Below are positions 35,280 to 43,754 of a stretch of 64,000 nucleotides of DNA, in pieces (positions within the stretch are counted from its first letter, which is position 1; each line of letters begins with the position of its first letter). Under the pieces are notes generated by a model. That model saw nothing but the letters and a program-made list of their open reading frames with translations. It had not been told where the DNA came from and did no database searches. The position numbers and the translations under genes are program-made. Origin of the DNA: Shewanella basaltis (GTDB lineage Bacteria > Pseudomonadota > Gammaproteobacteria > Enterobacterales > Shewanellaceae); the NCBI RefSeq assembly GCF_023283885.1, contig NZ_JAKILA010000014.1, forward strand, positions 51,160 to 115,159, read 5' to 3'.

Positions 35280-36059
35280 ATGTTTTGGTTAAAAAAAGTC
35301 TTGTCGCAATTGGTGATGCCCGTTCCGTTGACTGTGTTGCTATTACTGTTAGCGGCCTGCTTATGGCGCAGCCAAGGTCAATGGTTGCTCAAGCTTGGTA
35401 AAGTCAGCTTATCACTCGCTATCGCTGTGTTGTTTTTGTGCAGTCAATCGCAAGTGAGTTATTGGTTAACCAACTCTTTAGAGTCACGTTTTTCACCAAA
35501 TCATCAAAATATGACACAAAGATGCGTGGTGATGGTACTTGGCTCGAGCAATATTGAAAAATCTGGTCTAACCGCGGTGCAGCAATTATCTGCCACGGCA
35601 TTAGCGCGCTTAAATGAAGGAATAAGACAATTGAGTTTGGGGCCGCAATGCACTTTGGTGTTAAGTGGCTACAGTGGTGGCATACAACCGACACCCCACG
35701 CCAGTATCATGGCCAATGCGGCAATTGAGCTTGGGGTCAATCCCGCCAATATCGTTAAATTTGACCAACCCAAAGACACCATAGAAGAAGCGTACGCCTT
35801 GCAAAAATTGATAGGTCATCATCCGTTTAAACTGGTGACATCAGCTACTCACATGCCACGGGCAATGAGCATTTTTACCCAATTAGGCATGCAACCACAG
35901 GCGGCACCCACCGATTTTATTGCTCGCCAAGGTTTCTGGTGGCGATTAGACGCCGATCAGTTATTGGCTTCTCAGCGCGCAATTCACGAATATATCGGTA
36001 TGCTTTGGTTACAGGTCAAAGGTTTATCTGTACCGCCCAGTCCCAAGGAGACGCTATAA
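35280..36059 (+). CDS. ElyC/YdcF-like DUF218 envelope protein
   Basis: A 259-residue membrane-anchored DUF218 protein. Two hydrophobic segments (about 8-27 and 36-54) are followed by a periplasmic DUF218 domain with VVMVLGSSN and a downstream SATHMPRA. E. coli ElyC, of similar length and layout, affects peptidoglycan and lipid-carrier metabolism. The ATG at 35280 gives the N-terminus MFWLKKVLSQLVMP, which resembles ElyC; a GTG 15 bases upstream directly abuts AGGG and is less likely. The stop is adjacent to the next start, so it forms an operon with the DUF2982 gene. A miniature element occupies the space where its promoter would be. Confidence 0.8.
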   Translation: MFWLKKVLSQLVMPVPLTVLLLLLAACLWRSQGQWLLKLGKVSLSLAIAVLFLCSQSQVSYWLTNSLESRFSPNHQNMTQRCVVMVLGSSNIEKSGLTAVQQLSATALARLNEGIRQLSLGPQCTLVLSGYSGGIQPTPHASIMANAAIELGVNPANIVKFDQPKDTIEEAYALQKLIGHHPFKLVTSATHMPRAMSIFTQLGMQPQAAPTDFIARQGFWWRLDADQLLASQRAIHEYIGMLWLQVKGLSVPPSPKETL

Positions 36060-36734
36060 ATGACTGATGAGCTTTTGATCAGCCCTTTCTCGAAACGTAA
36101 TGGCATCACTTTAACGCTATTTGGCGCAGTTAGCCTGTTAACCAGTTTGACTATTTTTATTGGTTTTAGCGGTTTATTTGCCCTAGGGATGATGTTTTTT
36201 GCACTGGGGTCTGTTGGCTTAATTTTAGGTATCGCCAAAGTCTATCAACCCGCCATTAGCTTTAAGTTAACCGCCCAAGGAATGTTTTTTTATCATCGTC
36301 GAGGGCAAGTGTTTATTGAGTGGCATAATATACAGCGGCTTGATAATGTGAGAGTTAATCAAAATATGGAGTTGATTGAATTACCTTATATTGGGGTAAA
36401 ACTTAAAAAAATTAATCCAATTTTAGATTGTATTTCACCGCGTTTAGCCACAGGTTTATTAACCGAGCAGCGACCACTGCTGATGACCGCAGCAACACAA
36501 GATGAAGACTTACAGAGCCTCGAAGGCTATTTGGGCGCCGAATACACGCCATTAATTGTTAATGGCGATCGTTATCGAGGGGTGCTGGCGATGTTTGGTC
36601 ACCGCTGTCAAACCTTAAATGAGCAGTTGGGGTATCATGTGTATTTATCAACTGACAGCTTAGATCGCGACCCAAAAGAGTTTGTTAACTTATTACGCAA
36701 GTTTCAGCAACAGGCGAGTGAACCTCAAGCGTAG
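36060..36734 (+). CDS. DUF2982 family membrane protein
   Basis: A 224-residue protein that I assign to DUF2982, a family seen mainly in Shewanella and relatives and without known function. It has two hydrophobic segments (about 16-35 and 39-60), then a cytoplasmic or periplasmic domain of about 160 residues. Within that domain, FYHRRGQVFIEWHNIQRLDNVRV resembles a PH-like beta-sheet. Translation is coupled to the ElyC-like gene, whose stop codon ends at the base before this ATG, which suggests a shared envelope role. The gene is followed 24 bp later by the GFA gene. Confidence 0.8.
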   Translation: MTDELLISPFSKRNGITLTLFGAVSLLTSLTIFIGFSGLFALGMMFFALGSVGLILGIAKVYQPAISFKLTAQGMFFYHRRGQVFIEWHNIQRLDNVRVNQNMELIELPYIGVKLKKINPILDCISPRLATGLLTEQRPLLMTAATQDEDLQSLEGYLGAEYTPLIVNGDRYRGVLAMFGHRCQTLNEQLGYHVYLSTDSLDRDPKEFVNLLRKFQQQASEPQA

Positions 36735-36758
36735 TGATTATCGAGTAAAGGAGGCATG

Positions 36759-37160
36759 ATGAAACAAGCCATAATGTTACAAGGCGGGTGTTTATGTGGT
36801 GCACTGCGTTACCAAACCCATAGCATGCCATTTGATGCCGATCATTGTCATTGTAGCCAATGCCGAAAAAGTGCTGGTGCGGTTGTAATGAGTTGGATGG
36901 ACTTTAACACTGAACAGGTAACATGGCTGCAAGGGCAGGTGACAGAGTTTGCTTCTTCTGCTCAAATTCGCCGTGGTTTTTGTCAGCAATGTGGTACCAC
37001 AATGACCTATAGGCATGTTGATTACCCACAGTATTGCACTTTGTCGATAGCATCGCTTGATAACCCAAACAAAGTGCAGCCCAGATCCCATGAGCAGGTC
37101 AGCTGGTTAACCATTGATGATACTTGCCAACGTTTTAAAACCAATAAAACCAGCAACTAG
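36759..37160 (+). CDS. GFA-domain protein (CENP-V/Gfa-like)
   Basis: A 133-residue zinc protein of the GFA family, named for glutathione-dependent formaldehyde-activating enzyme. Cysteine ligands follow the family pattern: GGCLCGALRY near 9-18, HCHCSQCRKSAGA near 30-42, and GFCQQCGTTMTYR near 73-85. Most members have no proven formaldehyde activity, so the reaction is unassigned. ATG codons at 36756 and 36759 compete; the strong AAGGAGG favours the second by spacing. It is the last gene of the ElyC-DUF2982-GFA set and is convergent with the bactofilin gene, 14 bp away. Confidence 0.85.
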   Translation: MKQAIMLQGGCLCGALRYQTHSMPFDADHCHCSQCRKSAGAVVMSWMDFNTEQVTWLQGQVTEFASSAQIRRGFCQQCGTTMTYRHVDYPQYCTLSIASLDNPNKVQPRSHEQVSWLTIDDTCQRFKTNKTSN

Positions 37161-37174
37161 CCTAAGCGTTAACC

Positions 37175-37558
37175 TTAAGCATTATTAGCGATGTTGGTGT
37201 CAGTATTGGCCAAGGTTGCCAAAAGTGGGTCACGGTGCCGATAACCTAAAAATTGACCGCCGTCTAATATTTCAATGTGTTCACAATAGGCATCGCCTTC
37301 AAACACGCCTTGAGCATGTAGGGTGATTTTTTTGCAACGCGCCTCTCCAGACATTTGGCCCGCAATCATTAATTCGCGACATAAAATATCGCCAGCAACA
37401 GTACCACTGGCCTCTATGGTCACATTGCCTTGCGCCTGAATATCGCCACTGATATGACCGGCAATCAGCACATCGCCACTAAAAATTAACTTACCGGTTA
37501 AATGGCATTCTTGTGCGATAAAACTTAACGGATTAACAGGCTTTTTTTGACCAAACAT
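37175..37558 (-). CDS. Bactofilin-family cytoskeletal protein
   Basis: A 127-residue polymer-forming protein. The bactofilin core (about 20-110) consists of short beta-helix repeats rich in Gly, Ile and Val, such as GKLIFSGDVLIAGHISGDI and GNVTIEASGTVAGDI. It has a short N-terminal tail (FGQKKPVNPLSFI) that may bind membrane. Bactofilins assemble without nucleotide into filaments that position cell-wall enzymes or polar complexes. The longer ORF begins 24 codons upstream, but AAGG seven bases before the ATG at 37558 and the family N-terminus decide this start. No M23 peptidase partner is adjacent. Confidence 0.88.
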   Translation of the reverse strand: MFGQKKPVNPLSFIAQECHLTGKLIFSGDVLIAGHISGDIQAQGNVTIEASGTVAGDILCRELMIAGQMSGEARCKKITLHAQGVFEGDAYCEHIEILDGGQFLGYRHRDPLLATLANTDTNIANNA

Positions 37559-37637
37559 CTTAGTGCCTTTGGGTATATGGTTATATAGGGGTGCTAATAT
37601 AGCGTTAAAGACAGCATAACAAAATGACAAACTGTGC

Positions 37638-38123
37638 TTACTCAGTTGATATCAAGGTAATTGCATCCGACGGGCAAGGTGATACACATGCACCACACGC
37701 GGTGCAGGCTGCTAAGTCTATTTGTGGTTTAGGCACTTGTCCTACCGCCATGATAAAGCTAATTGCCCGTGGCTCGCAGGCGTCTTTACAGCTTTGGCAC
37801 CATACACCTTTTGCGGTTAAACAGGTGTCATTGATGTTTGCCACAAGGGGCCAGGGACGTTCTGTGCTGGTGTCAAAAACGGGTTCAGGGCATACCTCAA
37901 CACATTGCTTACAGAATGTGCATTCATCTTGACTGAAGTCTATTTCAGGGAACCCGCCAGCACCGCGTTTAATAATCTTAGTTTCGCACGCATCGATACA
38001 TTTATCGCAACGGGTACAATTGTCTGTAAAGCTGTGCTCAGGTTTACTCCAAGGCGGGCGAATAACATGAGTTTTACGACGGCTAAACAGGTTGCGGCGG
38101 CTTTGATTGATACCCTGAGTCAT
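37638..38123 (-). CDS. napF: Ferredoxin-type protein NapF
   Basis: A 161-residue cytoplasmic iron-sulfur protein. The N-terminus RRNLFSRR is typical of NapF. Cysteine clusters NCTRCDKCIDAC, ECTFCKQCVEVCP and ACTACGACVSPCP, plus a shorter WCQSCKDAC, could bind three to four [4Fe-4S] centres. NapF interacts with the catalytic subunit NapA of periplasmic nitrate reductase during maturation. The other nap genes are not in this window, so it is an orphan napF. It lies downstream of galE on the same strand, with a strong 15-bp-arm hairpin just before it. Confidence 0.9.
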   Translation of the reverse strand: MTQGINQSRRNLFSRRKTHVIRPPWSKPEHSFTDNCTRCDKCIDACETKIIKRGAGGFPEIDFSQDECTFCKQCVEVCPEPVFDTSTERPWPLVANINDTCLTAKGVWCQSCKDACEPRAISFIMAVGQVPKPQIDLAACTACGACVSPCPSDAITLISTE

Positions 38124-38146
38124 TATTTTTCCAATCGGCTTTATGA

Positions 38147-38182
38147 TTTGCTGCAGCTAATATTAGCATTAGCTGCAGCAAA
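38147..38182. other. Stem-loop between galE and napF
   Basis: TTTGCTGCAGCTAAT and its exact complement form 15-bp arms around a 6-base loop. On the minus strand no T tract follows, so it is not a typical terminator. It lies in the 5' region of napF. Confidence 0.65.
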
Positions 38183-38217
38183 AAATTGTTAAGCACTTGG
38201 CAAAAAGAGTTGCTCGT

Positions 38218-39243
38218 TTAATTTATTGGCTTGGTATTGTAGCCATCTGGGTTATTTGATTGCCATTTCCAACTGCTGCTTGCCATGTCTTCTACGCTAT
38301 GGGTTGCGCGCCAGTCTAATTGTACTGCGGCAAAACTTGGGTCGGCATAACAGGCGGCAATATCACCAGGGCGGCGCGGACTGATTTGATAAGCAATGGT
38401 TTTGCCACAGGCTTTTTCAAAGGCTTTCACCATATCTAACACACTATAGCCAATGCCGGTGCCTAAGTTATAAGTCACTAAGCCTGGTTTAGTTTGCAGC
38501 TTTTTAAGCGCTTGTAAGTGGCCAATGGCTAAATCGACCACGTGAATATAGTCACGGACACCTGTGCCATCTGCCGTGTTGTAATCATTACCAAATACAC
38601 TTAACTGTTCGCGTTTGCCCACGGCAACCTGAGCGATAAATGGCATTAAGTTATTAGGAATGTCGTTAGGGTCTTCACCAATTAAGCCGCTTTCATGTGC
38701 CCCTACAGGGTTAAAATAGCGTAAACGGGCGATATTCCAGCTGTTATCTGAGTGATGTAAATCCGCTAAAATGTGTTCAACCATTAATTTTGATTGGCCA
38801 TAAGGATTAGTCGCACCTGTTGGAAAGTCTTCTTTAATGGGTAAACTTGCAGGATCACCATACACAGTAGCAGATGAACTAAACACTAAGTTTTTAACGT
38901 TATTCTCGGCCATCACTTGGCATAAAATGATGGTTCCAGTGACGTTGTTTTCGTAATACTTAAGTGGTTTAGCGACAGATTCTCCCACGGCTTTAAGGCC
39001 CGCAAAGTGAATGACCGATTCAATCTCATGGTCGGCAAATACTTTCTGTAACAAGGCTTTATTTAAAATATCACCCTGATAAAACACCACATCTTTACCT
39101 GTAATGGTTTTTACACGTGCTAAGGCTTCAACACTTGAGTTAGATAAATTGTCTACGATGACCACTTCCTGTCCAGCATTTAGTAGCTCCACAACAGTGT
39201 GCGTACCTATATAGCCAGCGCCACCCGTTACCAAAATTGCCAT
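38218..39243 (-). CDS. galE: UDP-glucose 4-epimerase GalE
   Basis: A 341-residue short-chain dehydrogenase-fold enzyme interconverting UDP-glucose and UDP-galactose, feeding surface polysaccharide synthesis and the Leloir pathway. The NAD-binding GGAGYIGTH lies at residues 7-15. The catalytic S/T-Y-K set is visible as [10 protein letters not shown] near 122-131 and NPYGQSKLM near 145-153. [12 protein letters not shown] and [12 protein letters not shown] are GalE signatures. Length is standard (338 in E. coli). It stands alone, with napF downstream and phhA divergent across 294 bp. Confidence 0.95.
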   Translation of the reverse strand: MAILVTGGAGYIGTHTVVELLNAGQEVVIVDNLSNSSVEALARVKTITGKDVVFYQGDILNKALLQKVFADHEIESVIHFAGLKAVGESVAKPLKYYENNVTGTIILCQVMAENNVKNLVFSSSATVYGDPASLPIKEDFPTGATNPYGQSKLMVEHILADLHHSDNSWNIARLRYFNPVGAHESGLIGEDPNDIPNNLMPFIAQVAVGKREQLSVFGNDYNTADGTGVRDYIHVVDLAIGHLQALKKLQTKPGLVTYNLGTGIGYSVLDMVKAFEKACGKTIAYQISPRRPGDIAACYADPSFAAVQLDWRATHSVEDMASSSWKWQSNNPDGYNTKPIN

Positions 39244-39417
39244 AGTTTAATCGTCCTGTGAATTGATAAGTCATGTTTGGTCTACATTGTAAATTATCAC
39301 AGTTCAAGTGCCAGTAAAATTATTGATACGCATTACAAAAACCACAAAGGTTAACGAAAAATCATTGATGATCTTCGCCCTAATCAACGCTATTTCATGG
39401 CGGCGGTGAATGGGTTT

Positions 39418-39435
39418 TGTATCTATTTGTTTACA
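39418..39435. promoter_or_regulatory. Candidate TyrR box upstream of phhA
   Basis: TGTATC-N6-TTTACA matches the TyrR box TGTAAA-N6-TTTACA at 10 of 12 positions, including the critical TGT and ACA ends. It lies about 103 bp before the phhA ATG and overlaps the palindrome CTATTTGT-TT-ACAAATAG (39423-39440). Confidence 0.6.
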
Positions 39436-39537
39436 AATAGTGGCGCTTTCTTAGCAGACAATAAACTGTGAGGGAGTTAACAAAACACTTTCGTTAGCAC
39501 AATATGTACTAAGTGAAGTTTACGTAAAGTGGAACCT

Positions 39538-40335
39538 ATGACTACAGCAACAAAGTATATTGCCCATCAACCCGATGCTCAGGGTTACATTGATTACTCA
39601 GAACATGAGAATCAACTATGGCAACAATTATACCAACGCCAGGTGACAAATTTACCTGGTCGAGCATGTCCTGCCTACCTGAATGGTTTAGATGCACTTG
39701 GGATGTCAATTGATCGTATTCCACAGTTACCCGATATAGACAAAGTCCTACTGCAAGCTACCGGTTGGAAAACCGCAGCGGTGCCCGCACTTATTTCTTT
39801 TGGGCGCTTTTTTGAATTATTAGCAAACAAAGAATTTCCCGTGGCGACGTTTATTCGCAGTAAAGAAGAGTTCGATTACCTGCAAGAACCCGATATTTTC
39901 CACGAAATATTTGGCCATTGCCCGTTATTAACTAACCCTTCATTTGCACATTTCTCTCACATGTATGGGCAACTTGGGTTAGCGGCAAACAAAGAACAAC
40001 GAGTGTTTTTGGCTCGGTTATATTGGTTTACCATCGAGTTTGGTTTGGTGCAGGCAAAGGGAGAGTCGATGCAAATATACGGCGGTGGTGTTTTAAGTTC
40101 GCCCGGAGAAACCCTGTACGCATTAAGTGGCAAACCTGAGTGTAAACCGTTTGATTTACTTGACGTACTGCGAACGCCATATCGTATCGATATTATGCAG
40201 CCAATATATTACGTTATTGAAAATATTGACTACTTAGACGAAATTGCTCGTATGGACATTATGAGTATGGTGCACAAAGCACAGCAGTTAGGGTTGTTTA
40301 CACCTAAATTTGAGCCCAAAGTCAAAGCCTGTTAA
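39538..40335 (+). CDS. phhA: Phenylalanine 4-monooxygenase
   Basis: A 265-residue single-domain bacterial aromatic amino-acid hydroxylase, converting phenylalanine to tyrosine with tetrahydrobiopterin, O2 and Fe(II). The iron triad is H122, H127 (FHEIFGH) and E167 (WFTIEFGL). The regulatory ACT domain of animal enzymes is absent, as in other bacterial PhhA. A GTG nine bases upstream opens the frame, but MTTATKYIAHQPD is the family N-terminus, so the ATG at 39538 is chosen. The first gene before phhB and tyrR, with a TyrR box upstream. Confidence 0.95.
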   Translation: MTTATKYIAHQPDAQGYIDYSEHENQLWQQLYQRQVTNLPGRACPAYLNGLDALGMSIDRIPQLPDIDKVLLQATGWKTAAVPALISFGRFFELLANKEFPVATFIRSKEEFDYLQEPDIFHEIFGHCPLLTNPSFAHFSHMYGQLGLAANKEQRVFLARLYWFTIEFGLVQAKGESMQIYGGGVLSSPGETLYALSGKPECKPFDLLDVLRTPYRIDIMQPIYYVIENIDYLDEIARMDIMSMVHKAQQLGLFTPKFEPKVKAC

Positions 40336-40404
40336 CAAGGTTATAGCAGTTGAGCGTGGCGCTCAATAAGCTGCAAACATGATAAATATATCCAAGGAGT
40401 AAAA

Positions 40405-40743
40405 ATGAGCGCGTTAACCGAAATGAAATGTGAAGCATGCCAAGCAGATGCACCTATAGTGACCGACGCTGAACTGGCAGAGCTTATCGGTATGATCCCT
40501 GACTGGGGAGTCGAAGTTCGCGACGGCATTATGCAACTTGAGCGAGTGTATAAATTTAAAAACTTTAAATTGGCCATGGCGTTTACCAATAAACTTGCTG
40601 ATCTTGCTGAAGCAGAATTTCATCACCCAGGTATTTTAACCGAATGGGGCAAGGTAACAGTAACCTGGTGGTCACATTCAATTAAAGGTTTGCATAAAAA
40701 TGACTTCATTATGGCAGCCAAGACAGACCAGTTGTTAGATTAA
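40405..40743 (+). CDS. phhB: Pterin-4-alpha-carbinolamine dehydratase
   Basis: A 112-residue enzyme that dehydrates 4a-hydroxytetrahydropterin to regenerate the PhhA cofactor. The family motif [24 protein letters not shown] (about 71-94) holds the catalytic histidines, with the late GLHKNDF. AAGGAG lies 7 bases before the ATG. It follows phhA by 69 bp and is probably co-transcribed. The cofactor reductase (a dihydropteridine reductase) is not in the window. An imperfect 28-bp palindrome lies after the stop and before tyrR. Confidence 0.94.
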   Translation: MSALTEMKCEACQADAPIVTDAELAELIGMIPDWGVEVRDGIMQLERVYKFKNFKLAMAFTNKLADLAEAEFHHPGILTEWGKVTVTWWSHSIKGLHKNDFIMAAKTDQLLD

Positions 40744-40761
40744 AAATTAACACATCGATAT

Positions 40762-40789
40762 CAGCATGTTACGTTAACGTAATGTGCTG
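40762..40789. promoter_or_regulatory. Palindrome upstream of tyrR
   Basis: The core TTACGTTAACGTAA (40769-40782) is a perfect 14-bp palindrome, extended by CAGCA and TGCTG arms. It is either an operator for tyrR or an mRNA hairpin after phhB; no T tract follows it. Confidence 0.5.
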
Positions 40790-40903
40790 AATACTTTCTC
40801 TGTTACAATTCTGCTGTAAACTTCACTTGCCACTGAGGCAATATCCATCTAACGTTGTCACCAATTTCCGCAACATAACTTTAATAATAGGGAATCGTTA
40901 CAT

Positions 40904-42442
40904 ATGCGTTTGGAAGTCAGCTGTATTGATCGCGTTGGTTTAGCGAAAGACATCCTTGTCGTGCTCGAAAAACATGGCATTAATTTAATCGCCATTGATG
41001 CCAGTAATAAAGGCTTCCTGTTTTTGCAATTTGCAGAAATCAGTTTTGAAACCTTGCGTGAACTGATGCCACAAATCCGTAAAGTCGAAAGTGTACACGA
41101 TGTTCGCACTGTGTCTTTTATGCCATCAGAACAAGAACACTACGCTTTAAAAACCTTACTCAAAACGCTGCCAGATTCTGTTTTTTCAACCGACACCAAA
41201 GGCCGAATTCGCATTGCTAATGAGTCTGCACTACTGACCTTAGACATGGCTGAGCACGAGGTGGTAGATGAGTCACTTAATCACTGGGTACAGGGATTTA
41301 ATTTTGCGCGCTGGATGAGCGAAACCCCAGTGTTAGCTCAAGCAACTCGAGTGCAAATTAATTCAAATGAATACCTAGCAGAAATGCTGCCCATCTACCT
41401 ACCAGACGATAACGACACCACCATTTTGGCGGGCGCGGTAATTTCGCTTAAATCACCGGCAAGAGTTGGTAAGCAATTTAATGCATTACAAAATCAAACA
41501 ACGGGTTTTGATAATGTGTTGGCCAACAGCGACAAAATGAAAGATGTGCTTAAGCAAGCCAAACGCATGGCTCAGCTAGATGCGCCGCTGTTAATAACAG
41601 GTGAAACCGGCACAGGCAAAGAACTGATGGCCCGTGCCAGTCACGATGCCAGCATGCGCCGAGAGCACCCCTTTATTGCCATTAACTGTGCGGCATTGCC
41701 CGACAGCGTGGCCGAAGAAGAACTGTTTGGTTTTGTAACCAACGGCACAGTTGTAAAACGCGGCTTATTTGAAGAAGCCAAAGGCGGGACGGTATTTTTA
41801 GACGAAATAGCTGAAATGTCGAAAGCCGCTCAAGTCAAATTATTGCGTTTATTACAAGATGGCACCTTTAGACGTATTGGTGGCGATGTCGAAGTGCGGG
41901 CCGATGTACGCATTATTTGTTCGACACAGAAAAACCTTGCAGAGCTTTGCCAAACTGGTGAGTTTAGAGAAGATTTATATTACCGCATCCACGTGTTGAG
42001 CTATCACATGCCGTCGCTGCGTGAGCGAAGAGTGGACATTATTCCACTGACAGAAATGTTTTTAGAACACTACAGTCAGCAACTATCGAGCCCTATTAGA
42101 CGGATTTCGGCCGCGTGTCGTGATTATTTGTTTACTTATGCCTGGCCTGGCAACGTTCGTCAGCTTAAAAATGCGATTTTTAGAGCCGTATCGATGTGGG
42201 ATGGTTCAACCGAACTGACCGTTGAGCAGTTAAAATTACCGTCTTATGCCGAAGGCTTTGGTTACTTTGATGAAGAGTTTGAAGGCACATTAGATGAAGC
42301 GATGAAAGAATACGAAGCTGGTTTATTACGTCGTTTGTATCCCGCTTACCCAAGTACCCGCCAATTGGCTAAAAAACTGGGCGTATCTCATACCGCTATT
42401 GCCAATAAATTGCGCGACTACGACATAAGCAAGAAAAAGTAA
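40904..42442 (+). CDS. tyrR: Transcriptional regulator TyrR
   Basis: A 512-residue regulator of aromatic amino-acid genes. It has an N-terminal ACT domain (about 1-72), a PAS domain (about 80-190), and an AAA+ domain (about 205-430) with Walker A GETGTGKE near 232 and GGTVFLDEIAEM. A Fis-type helix-turn-helix (TRQLAKKLGVSHTAIANKL) lies near 485-503. The sigma54-contact GAFTGA loop is missing: the sequence reads ELFGFVTNGTVV, as expected for TyrR, which acts on sigma70 promoters. It lies between phhAB and fahA-maiA, both of which have candidate TyrR boxes. A weak hairpin (42456-42475) follows the stop. Confidence 0.94.
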   Translation: MRLEVSCIDRVGLAKDILVVLEKHGINLIAIDASNKGFLFLQFAEISFETLRELMPQIRKVESVHDVRTVSFMPSEQEHYALKTLLKTLPDSVFSTDTKGRIRIANESALLTLDMAEHEVVDESLNHWVQGFNFARWMSETPVLAQATRVQINSNEYLAEMLPIYLPDDNDTTILAGAVISLKSPARVGKQFNALQNQTTGFDNVLANSDKMKDVLKQAKRMAQLDAPLLITGETGTGKELMARASHDASMRREHPFIAINCAALPDSVAEEELFGFVTNGTVVKRGLFEEAKGGTVFLDEIAEMSKAAQVKLLRLLQDGTFRRIGGDVEVRADVRIICSTQKNLAELCQTGEFREDLYYRIHVLSYHMPSLRERRVDIIPLTEMFLEHYSQQLSSPIRRISAACRDYLFTYAWPGNVRQLKNAIFRAVSMWDGSTELTVEQLKLPSYAEGFGYFDEEFEGTLDEAMKEYEAGLLRRLYPAYPSTRQLAKKLGVSHTAIANKLRDYDISKKK

Positions 42443-42526
42443 TGTAACGATTTTCTGCCAGCTATTGTGCTGGCATCTTGGCCATTTCAATGCTGCAACG
42501 CCGCATTGGTGTGGCCTTTTAGTATT

Positions 42527-42544
42527 TGTAAATAAAATTTTACG
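42527..42544. promoter_or_regulatory. Candidate TyrR box upstream of fahA
   Basis: TGTAAA-N6-TTTACG matches the TyrR consensus TGTAAA-N6-TTTACA at 11 of 12 positions, about 135 bp before the fahA start. Confidence 0.75.
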
Positions 42545-42678
42545 GATCCTGTTTTATATCGATAAAGTGTGATTTGTCGCACGCTATAGGATTTTGTGGC
42601 TTTGTGTGGTCAAAATGAGTGACTACCGCCATTGATGATATTGATACAGGCGTAAATACCCAGAATTTAGGAGCAGTA

Positions 42679-43665
42679 ATGAAACTTGCAAGTTATCACA
42701 ACGGACGTCGCGACGGCCAATTGATGTTAGTCAGTAAAGATTTGACCAAAGCGGTAGCTGTGCCGGCCATTGCGCATACAATGCAGCAATTACTGGATGC
42801 GTGGGATTTATTGTATCCGCAATTAAATGAGTTATATGAGGCATTAAATAACGGCCAAATGGATAACGCTATTGCCTTTGATGAGACTCGTTGCCTATCG
42901 CCATTACCACGCGCTTTTCAATGGGCTGATGGCAGTGCTTATGTTAACCATGTTGAACTGGTCAGAAAGGCACGTGGTGCAGAGATGCCAGAATCATTCT
43001 GGACTGATCCATTAGTGTATCAAGGTGGTTCAGACAGTTTTATTGCACCTAAAGCCGATATTGAAATGGCCAGTGAAGAATACGGTATCGATTTCGAATC
43101 AGAAATCGCCATCGTCACCGATGATGTAGCAATGGGTGTTTCGCCCGAGAATGCCGGCAAACATATTAAATTACTTATGCTGGTTAACGATGTGTCATTG
43201 CGTAACTTAATCCCTGGCGAGTTAGCTAAAGGGTTTGGCTTTTTTCAATCTAAGCCTTCAAGCGCGTTTTCGCCGGTTGCCATTACCCCTGATGAGTTAG
43301 GTGACAAGTGGCAAGACAGCAAGGTGCATTTACCGCTAGTGACACATTTAAACAATGAACTTTTTGGCCGCCCAAATGCAGGGGTAGACATGACATTCAA
43401 TTTTAGCCAATTGGTGTCGCACGTTGCTAAAACCCGTCCTTTAGGCGCAGGTGCTATTATTGGTTCTGGTACTATTTCTAACTATGATCGTAGTGCGGGT
43501 TCAAGCTGCCTAGCTGAAAAACGTATGTTAGAAATCATTGCCGATGGCAAAGCCTCAACCCCGTTTATGCGTTTTGGTGACACGGTTCGCATTGAAATGT
43601 TTGACGAAAACGGCGTGAGTATTTTTGGTTCGATTGACCAAAAAGTTGTTGAGTACAAAGCATAA
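42679..43665 (+). CDS. fahA: Fumarylacetoacetate hydrolase family protein
   Basis: A 328-residue FAH-fold enzyme, in context the fumarylacetoacetase that ends tyrosine breakdown by giving fumarate and acetoacetate. Visible features are the metal-site segment DFESEIAIVTDDVAMGV and later GAGAIIGSGTISN, with KPSSAFSP between. A GTG 60 bases upstream extends the frame, but AGGAG sits five bases before the ATG at 42679, whose product begins MKLASYHNGRRDG as in related proteins. It is followed by a terminator-like hairpin and then maiA. FAH-fold proteins vary in substrate; the neighbours make this assignment strong. Confidence 0.9.
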   Translation: MKLASYHNGRRDGQLMLVSKDLTKAVAVPAIAHTMQQLLDAWDLLYPQLNELYEALNNGQMDNAIAFDETRCLSPLPRAFQWADGSAYVNHVELVRKARGAEMPESFWTDPLVYQGGSDSFIAPKADIEMASEEYGIDFESEIAIVTDDVAMGVSPENAGKHIKLLMLVNDVSLRNLIPGELAKGFGFFQSKPSSAFSPVAITPDELGDKWQDSKVHLPLVTHLNNELFGRPNAGVDMTFNFSQLVSHVAKTRPLGAGAIIGSGTISNYDRSAGSSCLAEKRMLEIIADGKASTPFMRFGDTVRIEMFDENGVSIFGSIDQKVVEYKA

Positions 43666-43690
43666 CATTATTCAGTGCTTATCAATTATT

Positions 43691-43725
43691 AAGGCAATAG
43701 CGACCCCTCGTTATTGCCTTTTTAT
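43691..43725 (+). terminator. Terminator-like hairpin between fahA and maiA
   Basis: AAGGCAATA and TATTGCCTT pair, with an inner CG/CG step, and run into TTTTTATTT. It would reduce readthrough into maiA, which starts 30 bp later. Confidence 0.75.
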
Positions 43726-43754
43726 TTAGCACGACAATCACACAGGAAATTGAT

